Under the pieces are notes generated by a model, which saw only the letters and a list, made by a program, of their open reading frames with translations, was not told the origin of the DNA and ran no database searches. The translations under genes were made by a program, and so were the position numbers. A DNA stretch of 10,642 nt from Candidatus Poseidonia alphae (GTDB taxonomy: Archaea > Thermoplasmatota > Poseidoniia > Poseidoniales > Poseidoniaceae): NCBI GenBank assembly GCA_002505405.1, contig DAVD01000011.1, positions 1 through 10,642 on the forward strand, in the 5' to 3' direction. This document shows positions 6,087 to 10,642 of the stretch, piece by piece. Every line of letters starts with the position of its first letter. Positions within the stretch are counted from its first letter, which is position 1.

Positions 6087-6467
6087 ATGACGTTTGATTC
6101 AGCATATGAGCCTTTTTTCCAGCCCCCTGGCTGGATTGTTGGTCCTGTATGGGCCGTGCTTTACACCTGCTTAGCGTTCAGCATCACAACCGTGCTCAAT
6201 GTTCGTGAAGAAGTACAACAGTCGTACCTGATCGTCGCCTTGTTCTTCATCCAACTTGCCGTCAACCTCGCTTGGCCCTCGATGTTCAATTCCGAACGTT
6301 ATCTTCTTTCTTTGATGATGATCGTCGTAATGGTGGTGTTCACTGGCATCTATGCCTTTGCTGTCTACAAACCTGCTCCAACAGCCTCCATGCTGGTTTG
6401 GCCATACATTGCTTGGGTGAGTTTTGCTGGTGCCATCAACCTCGCTTACTACCTTGAAGCGTCCTGA
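6087..6467 (+). CDS. tspO: TspO/MBR family membrane protein, short form
   Basis: A 126-residue membrane protein of the TspO/peripheral benzodiazepine receptor family, which binds porphyrins and related ligands and has roles in stress or tetrapyrrole handling. Family marks are FFQPPGWIVGPVWAVLYTCLA (about 10-30), VNLAWPSMF (about 64-72) and the C-terminal WPYIAWVSFAGAINLAYY. These are the Trp- and Pro-rich helix-2-to-5 signatures. Usual members have five helices in about 155-165 residues. Here helix 1 is absent, since the protein starts only about nine residues before the PPGW motif. An in-frame TAA at 6051-6053 and a TATA box just upstream argue against a missed longer start. No upstream hydrophobic reading frame was seen, so a frameshift is unlikely. 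Confidence 0.85.
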   Translation: MTFDSAYEPFFQPPGWIVGPVWAVLYTCLAFSITTVLNVREEVQQSYLIVALFFIQLAVNLAWPSMFNSERYLLSLMMIVVMVVFTGIYAFAVYKPAPTASMLVWPYIAWVSFAGAINLAYYLEAS

Positions 6468-6554
6468 AAAAGGAGCTAATGGTGTGAGACTCAATCCTTG
6501 ACCCTTGATTTCGTGACCAGCCAATCAAATCATGCACACCTGCGACTGCATGCA

Positions 6555-6569
6555 CAAGGGGACCCCTTG
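6555..6569. repeat. 7-bp palindrome downstream of tspO
   Basis: CAAGGGGACCCCTTG is a perfect inverted repeat centred on A6562. The arms can be prolonged to ATG...CAT if a CA dinucleotide is bulged. It sits in the gap of about 310 bp between tspO and the small membrane protein, about 90 nt past the tspO stop. No T-run follows. It may be a protein-binding site or a weak hairpin. Confidence 0.35.
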
Positions 6570-6642
6570 CATACGCCCGCATCTGCTTGGGTAGCCATAA
6601 TGGAGAAACTCACGGAAGGGTGTTGGAAAGGGTGTCACGTAA

Positions 6643-6780
6643 ACAATTAGTTTTGACTCATATGGAGGGTCACCTCTGGATGAATTCGTAGAACCTGCTA
6701 AGAAACCTCATTATGTCGCTAAGTTTCAAAACATCACTTTAAGTGTAAAGATTGAACAATTTGAAATTAAGGCGAAAAAA
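6643..6780 (+). other. Stop-free in-frame extension upstream of the small membrane protein
   Basis: From the TAA at 6640-6642 to the ATG at 6781 there are 46 sense codons in the frame of the downstream gene, purine-rich in first position as coding DNA tends to be. No ATG, GTG or TTG occurs in it. A CTG at 6676 is preceded by GGAGGG (6664-6669) with a 6-nt spacer; initiation there would give a 91-residue protein. It could be a true N-terminus, a decayed coding remnant, or a chance open stretch with the promoter inside it. Confidence 0.4.
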
Positions 6781-6951
6781 ATGAGTGGAAATATATCAAA
6801 AATTGGATTTATAGCAAGTATGTTGTCAGTTGTAGGGTCTCTCTACATTTACTTCGGTAACGGCACCGAAAACCTAGGAATATTTGTGGGTCTTTGGGCT
6901 CCAACACTGATCCTAGCATCAAAAGAAATTGAACAAATGCTGGAAAAGTAA
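6781..6951 (+). CDS. Small two-helix membrane protein
   Basis: ATG at 6781 to TAA at 6949-6951 gives 56 residues. Two hydrophobic helices are clear: about residues 8-25 (IGFIASMLSVVGSLYIYF) and 32-47 (LGIFVGLWAPTLILAS), joined by a short polar turn (GNGTEN) and followed by a charged end (KEIEQMLEK). The second helix with VGLWAPT resembles small two-helix proteins of unknown function found in several bacteria; that recognition is from memory. An AAGG (6770-6773) lies about 7 nt before the ATG, and a TTTAAG element lies about 41 nt upstream. The frame is open for another 46 codons upstream, so a longer form starting at CTG 6676 is possible. A hairpin follows directly after the stop. Confidence 0.65.
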   Translation: MSGNISKIGFIASMLSVVGSLYIYFGNGTENLGIFVGLWAPTLILASKEIEQMLEK

Positions 6952-6985
6952 TCCTAAGTCGTTAGGAAGCCTTGAACGAGGCTCC
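6952..6985 (+). terminator. Overlapping hairpins after the small membrane protein
   Basis: TCCTAA-GTCG-TTAGGA (6952-6967) forms a perfect 6-bp stem starting 1 nt after the stop codon. AGCCT-TGAACG-AGGCT (6968-6983), extended by GG/CC with a bulge, overlaps it, so one base pair set excludes part of the other. No oligo-T follows, so true termination is uncertain. The rest of the gap to 7157 holds nothing I can identify. Confidence 0.3.
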
Positions 6986-7157
6986 CCGGTGGTATGGACA
7001 ACAGCATTCGCATTGCAGTCTGCATTGTTTGTCTTCGACATAGTATGGAAATTGGCACAGACCCCTGTGGATACCGATTGATGAACTGCTTCAGCTTTGG
7101 AAAAGGCGGTCTATTGCATCGTTTTCAAACGAAGGCTCTCGAGTCTTCTGGACGGTC

Positions 7158-9308
7158 TTATCGCATCTGCCTCGACGCGATGCGTGCGGCTCCAAGCGCA
7201 GCAATGATGCTGGTTGCCACTCCAAATCCAGGCACATCTTCTTCTGTTGGGACCTTCGTATCCTCTTGCGGTTCAACGATCGCTTCAGCGTATACTCCAT
7301 CGATGCAGGTTCCCTTTCCAACCGTGAAATCAGATGTTGCATAGGACCACAATGATGCATTTTTACCATAAGAATTGAGGTCATCGCTTTCGTACAGGGA
7401 AGCATTGACCGAATAGCATCCTGGCTGCAATGAAAACACGTGTTCGTGTTGTTCACCGTCCATTTCAATACCGTTCCACAACCAGAGGCTCTCCTCACCT
7501 CCATCGCTTAATTTCTCAAGGACGAAAAAGGCAGTATAGGTTGAACCATCATAGAGTTCACCCACTTCGGCCTGGAGTTTGTAATTCCATGTGGAGTCAT
7601 TGTTTGCAAGAGTGTTCATCGGGCTGATGTAGTTCAACGTGATGTTTTCGTTCCGTTCAACGGGTTGAGTTTTCTCTCCCCAAAGCCATACCATGTTGCT
7701 TTCATGCTTGTTGGTGTCTTCACCGATGAGAACTCGACCGTCGTCAAGAACGACAAGATTGTCCGGCCCCGCAAGGTTGTTGATATCGCATTGGTTTTGC
7801 GCTGAAGACATGTACGGGCCTCCGGATATTGCGGGGTCAATTCGGTTAACGTCCCATCCATCGCCCAACGTCATTCGGTAGACGATACCACAGGAATTTT
7901 GTGTGACATCAATATCGTCCCGTCCATCGCTCATTGCAGATTCAATTCTTGACATCGCCAGATAGAGGCTATCAGGGGACTTTGCATTGAATGCAACCCC
8001 TTCCATCTTGTTCCATTCATCACTGGCTCCAAGGGCAGCCGCCGCCTTTCGTGATTCAAGGAATGCGACTCGGTCATCAGCGGCTGAGCCTACCGTTCCA
8101 TCACCGTTCAAATCTTCATTCAAACGCCCTTCTGCCCAATCGTTGATTTCAGCATCTGTAATGTAGGAATTTTGTCCTGACACGAAATCATCGGTTGTGA
8201 TGCCATCGTATTCATCAATCCAAGTTTGAATTTCAGCGTTTGAAGACGAGGCCATTCCCTTCCACTCAACATCAAACCCAGTAATGGCGGAGTCCCTGCT
8301 GTTGTCTTGAGCGACTTTGGCCCCGTAGAGCGTCCCTGAACTGAGGTCACCAGCAGCATCGGCGACGAACTTGAAGAGGACCGTATCATACCCATCGTCG
8401 GTAAGGTAAACCGTTCGTTCATCCGGCATGACCGCTGCATTTTCATGTGAGAATCGGCCCATAGCAAGATGCCTGGCGAAATCGGGTTCAACGCTCGCTG
8501 CGTTTTCGATTTCAACAATGTATCCATAATCGTAGGGATTTGGATAGTATCCGAGGTATTGTTCCAGTTTGGTTTGATCTGAATGGTACCTGAAACTGTC
8601 ATCGTTCCAATATTGTGTGTTATCGAAATACAGTTCTTCGGAAAAGAGCGGTGAGCCCCAAGGACTCATACTACCGAAACAAAACACCCAGCCTCCGTTG
8701 ATGCTGCTGAGGTTGAGCATCCTGCTGGACAACACGGACCATTCAGAAGAAGTGCTGTCCCATTCGAGTTCCAATTGGCTGATGCCTGCTGGTCGGTCTT
8801 CCCAAGCAGTGTAGAGGAAACCGTGAGTGCCGTTGGTGTTGATTGGGACAAAGGCGTTGTAGTCGGGTTTCTTGCTGAGGAGAATTTGCTCCCCATCATC
8901 GGCAGCGTAAATCCCTCCCGCAACACCTGCTTCTGAGAGTTCATCGCCGTTTTGTAGAATGACTTGATAGTCGCCATAGGACGTTCGAATACCATGCCAG
9001 ATGTCATTTTCACTGCTGGATGAGTCAAGTTCAGGAACGATTTCGGGAAGGTCATTCCAATCGATTCCATTGATGACTCCAATGGTTGCCTTGTAGTGGT
9101 CTTCGTCGGGATGCATGGCGTTAACGAAGAAGTTCCCGTTGGCATCGATGTGCATTCCAGTCACTTCTGCTTCTGGAGGTAGCATCATGATCCGAGTCAT
9201 CGACTCTGGAGTCGTTTTTTCAGCGTCCTCAGCCGTTACGAGAGGGAATGCGCTCAATGTAAGCAGCAAGCCAATTGAGAGCAATATCAATGCGGGCTTG
9301 GTTCCCAT
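7158..9308 (-). CDS. PhoX/DUF839-like secreted phosphatase-family protein with PGF-CTERM anchor
   Basis: 716 residues from the ATG at 9308. The longer frame uses a TTG at 9347 and would place 13 residues before an otherwise complete signal peptide, so I reject it. Residues 1-26 are a Sec signal (TKPALILLSIGLLLTLSAFPLVTA). The body shows PhoX/DUF839 beta-propeller signatures: CFGSMSPWGSPLFSEE (about 208-223), comparable to the family TPWGT..CEE motif, then GRFSHENAAV (about 283-292), TVYLTDDGYDTVLFKFV, GTLYGAKV, and GPDNLVVLDDGRVLIGEDT (about 512-530). PhoX enzymes are Ca/Fe-dependent extracytoplasmic phosphatases. An insert near 399 has the EF-hand or dockerin-like loop DLNGDGTV. The last 24 residues, PGFGVATSIIAALGA then Arg-rich, form a PGF-CTERM signal for archaeosortase-type lipid anchoring. 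Phosphatase activity is likely by family but unproven. Confidence 0.82.
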   Translation of the reverse strand: MGTKPALILLSIGLLLTLSAFPLVTAEDAEKTTPESMTRIMMLPPEAEVTGMHIDANGNFFVNAMHPDEDHYKATIGVINGIDWNDLPEIVPELDSSSSENDIWHGIRTSYGDYQVILQNGDELSEAGVAGGIYAADDGEQILLSKKPDYNAFVPINTNGTHGFLYTAWEDRPAGISQLELEWDSTSSEWSVLSSRMLNLSSINGGWVFCFGSMSPWGSPLFSEELYFDNTQYWNDDSFRYHSDQTKLEQYLGYYPNPYDYGYIVEIENAASVEPDFARHLAMGRFSHENAAVMPDERTVYLTDDGYDTVLFKFVADAAGDLSSGTLYGAKVAQDNSRDSAITGFDVEWKGMASSSNAEIQTWIDEYDGITTDDFVSGQNSYITDAEINDWAEGRLNEDLNGDGTVGSAADDRVAFLESRKAAAALGASDEWNKMEGVAFNAKSPDSLYLAMSRIESAMSDGRDDIDVTQNSCGIVYRMTLGDGWDVNRIDPAISGGPYMSSAQNQCDINNLAGPDNLVVLDDGRVLIGEDTNKHESNMVWLWGEKTQPVERNENITLNYISPMNTLANNDSTWNYKLQAEVGELYDGSTYTAFFVLEKLSDGGEESLWLWNGIEMDGEQHEHVFSLQPGCYSVNASLYESDDLNSYGKNASLWSYATSDFTVGKGTCIDGVYAEAIVEPQEDTKVPTEEDVPGFGVATSIIAALGAARIASRQMR

Positions 9309-9415
9309 GTTTTTTTCAGTGAAGCGTGAATCAAAAACATTCCTCAAGAATCAAACGAACTTCAGGAACCAACTCACATCTGATCATACGATGGGAGTTG
9401 AACTGTGCTCAAGTG

Positions 9416-9447
9416 AAAAAGTATCCACACGTCTGTACAAACGTACA
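9416..9447 (-). terminator. Possible terminator of the CD36/DUF3068-like gene
   Basis: Read on the minus strand, TGTAC-GTTT-GTACA (9447-9434) forms a 5-bp stem, and TTTTT (9420-9416) follows 13 nt later, about 95 nt past the upstream gene's stop. Oligo-T alone can end archaeal transcription. The hairpin may be incidental. Confidence 0.35.
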
Positions 9448-9510
9448 CGAGGACTTCTTGCTCAACCCAAATCGCAGGCGATTTTGGTGCAAGCAGGTTC
9501 GTTTGGAATC

Positions 9511-10642
9511 TCATTCAGAGGCTTCTTCAGATGCTTCCTCGGAAGCGTCTTCAGATTCTACATCAGCCATAGCGGCGTCATGGTCCTTTGCTTCTTCCAT
9601 TGCTTCAGTTTCATCTTCAGGAGCGTTAGCTGCGGAGATCATCCCGATAGCAATAAGAGCGATTCCACCAATCCAGAAGAGAAGCGTGAGGTAGTCGATT
9701 GGATGGTCAAAGTTGGTCCAATAAGCCATTCCGTCTTGGTTGGTGACAATTGCACTTTCCATGTCTTCTGCATCGCTGGCGCCAATCATTGAAGCCGACT
9801 TAATTTGGAACACAGGCACCAAATCAGACATGCTTGGTTCGCTTGCTTGGTTGGTGTGGGCACGAGTGTCCAAGTAGAAGGTTGAGGTTGATTCTCCAGC
9901 GATGATAAGACCAGAGAGTTGTTCTGCTTCCATCGTGATGTTGCTGCCGAAGTAAACTGGAAGCGCACCGGGCGTTGCATCAAGCAAGGAGTACGTTTCC
10001 AAGAGGTTGGCCTGGATGGAACGCTTTGTTGCATCAACAGTCGCAGTGCAGACGTCAACCGGGATGTTCTTCACTGTTCCAGTACCATCGCAGGTGATCT
10101 CAGCAATGGCGTATCCGCTGACGTCGACAAGGTCTCCAGTTCCTGTCACGAAGCCACCTGTAGTATTGACAAGGGATTCAGGCGTGATGAGGCCGTAGGT
10201 TGCAGCGAACATAGCATCGTTACGCCATGAAAGTTGTGTTGAACCGTCTTCGAGCAAAGTTTCGCCCTTGTCACAGGTATCAACTTCTCCAGTACACATG
10301 GTGTAGTTGGTTCCGTCGCCGTTTGCAATTCCTGCTGAACCGTAGTAGGTAGCGTTGGTTTCAAGCGAGGCCCATCCAGCGCTCATGTCCATAGGATTGC
10401 CTGTGGCCAAGAATGCACTGACTGGGTCATGCCATCCGAGCAACCAGCTGTTGAAGGATTGAGTGAGGTAAGGCGTGGTTCCAAAGCTGGACATCAGGTA
10501 TCCTGGGACAAACGATTCACTGGTTGTTCCATAAATTGGCCCCATCATGAGTGCACGCATAGCGTTAGCAGCGTTGGTATCAACACCGTATAGGGCGGCG
10601 ATGGTGTTTTCATCCCAAGCCATTGGAGCACCTGGTCCCATG
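9511..10642 (-). CDS. CD36/LIMP-2- or DUF3068 (PorA)-like ectodomain membrane protein, 5'-partial
   Basis: The frame is open to the right edge. 376 residues are visible from an ATG at 10641, but no signal or first helix is present, so the true N-terminus probably lies outside. The visible part is a large ectodomain (about 1-316), one helix (about 317-338, YLTLLFWIGGIALIAIGM) and an acidic cytoplasmic tail rich in Glu/Asp/Ser repeats (EDASEEASEEASE). The order of features echoes eukaryotic CD36/LIMP-2: SWLLGWHDPVSAFL compared with the family LLWGYxDxxLSL, then NATYYG...NGDGTNYTMCTGE compared with FYxxNxTxDGxYxxxTGE, then LSWRND, and a late stretch LDTRAHT...VPVFQI. DUF3068/PorA proteins share this architecture. 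Four Cys are visible as possible disulfides. The resemblance is by eye, and the role (lipid handling, adhesion or pore) is unknown. Confidence 0.55.
   Translation of the reverse strand, partial: MGPGAPMAWDENTIAALYGVDTNAANAMRALMMGPIYGTTSESFVPGYLMSSFGTTPYLTQSFNSWLLGWHDPVSAFLATGNPMDMSAGWASLETNATYYGSAGIANGDGTNYTMCTGEVDTCDKGETLLEDGSTQLSWRNDAMFAATYGLITPESLVNTTGGFVTGTGDLVDVSGYAIAEITCDGTGTVKNIPVDVCTATVDATKRSIQANLLETYSLLDATPGALPVYFGSNITMEAEQLSGLIIAGESTSTFYLDTRAHTNQASEPSMSDLVPVFQIKSASMIGASDAEDMESAIVTNQDGMAYWTNFDHPIDYLTLLFWIGGIALIAIGMISAANAPEDETEAMEEAKDHDAAMADVESEDASEEASEEASE

Noticed and set aside
6546..6640. Tiny Cys-containing peptides of 16-20 codons downstream of tspO
   Set aside because: Too short to distinguish from chance and no ribosome binding signal is placed before them.
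7091..7504. Minus-strand 137-codon ORF overlapping the 3' end of the PhoX-like gene
   Set aside because: It is a second frame on the same strand through the PhoX coding region, with no protein-like features of its own.
9309..9347. Longer PhoX-like protein starting at TTG 9347
   Set aside because: It would add 13 polar residues before a complete signal peptide, and no Shine-Dalgarno precedes the TTG.
1..10642. CRISPR array, insertion sequence, prophage or toxin-antitoxin system
   Set aside because: No regularly spaced repeats, transposase, terminal inverted repeats with target duplications, phage genes or toxin pairs were seen on either strand.

Overview
The window reads as a piece of a marine archaeal genome, most likely Marine Group II Euryarchaeota (Candidatus Poseidoniales) or a close relative. 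It carries archaeal or eukaryote-type information genes: PCNA, transcription factor S, Nop5 and fibrillarin. It also carries a secreted protein ending in an archaeosortase-type PGF-CTERM tail, and several TATA-like boxes 25-35 nt upstream of start codons. These sit among genes of bacterial look (formamidopyrimidine-DNA glycosylase, LysE/RhtB exporter, TspO), a mixture usual in such genomes. The lineage is inferred from protein character, not from a marker search.

Left part (1-2130): a lipoprotein gene runs off the left edge on the minus strand. It diverges from the PCNA gene across about 180 bp that holds an 8-bp inverted repeat. PCNA then converges with tfs, which encodes the RNA polymerase cleavage factor.

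Middle part (2131-5634): nop5, flpA and fpg form a tight plus-strand operon. Nop5 and fibrillarin are the core of the C/D box RNA-guided 2'-O-methyltransferase. The third gene is an oxidised-base DNA glycosylase with alphaproteobacterial sequence features. The non-ATG starts of flpA (TTG) and fpg (CTG) are fixed by strong Shine-Dalgarno sequences, and for fpg also by catalytic chemistry, because Pro must be residue 2. fpg converges on a LysE/RhtB exporter gene, and the two share one TTAA as overlapping stop codons. A 56-codon ORF lies upstream of lysE.

AT-richer part (5635-7157): this holds a short TspO/MBR gene lacking the first membrane helix, a small two-helix membrane protein, several inverted repeats and little else.

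Right part (7158-10642): two minus-strand genes for envelope proteins. One is a PhoX/DUF839-type secreted protein with a signal peptide, a calcium-loop motif and a PGF-CTERM anchor. The other is a membrane protein cut by the window edge. Its large ectodomain, single C-terminal helix and acidic tail resemble the CD36/LIMP-2 and DUF3068 (PorA) type. I see no rRNA, tRNA, CRISPR array, insertion sequence or prophage.
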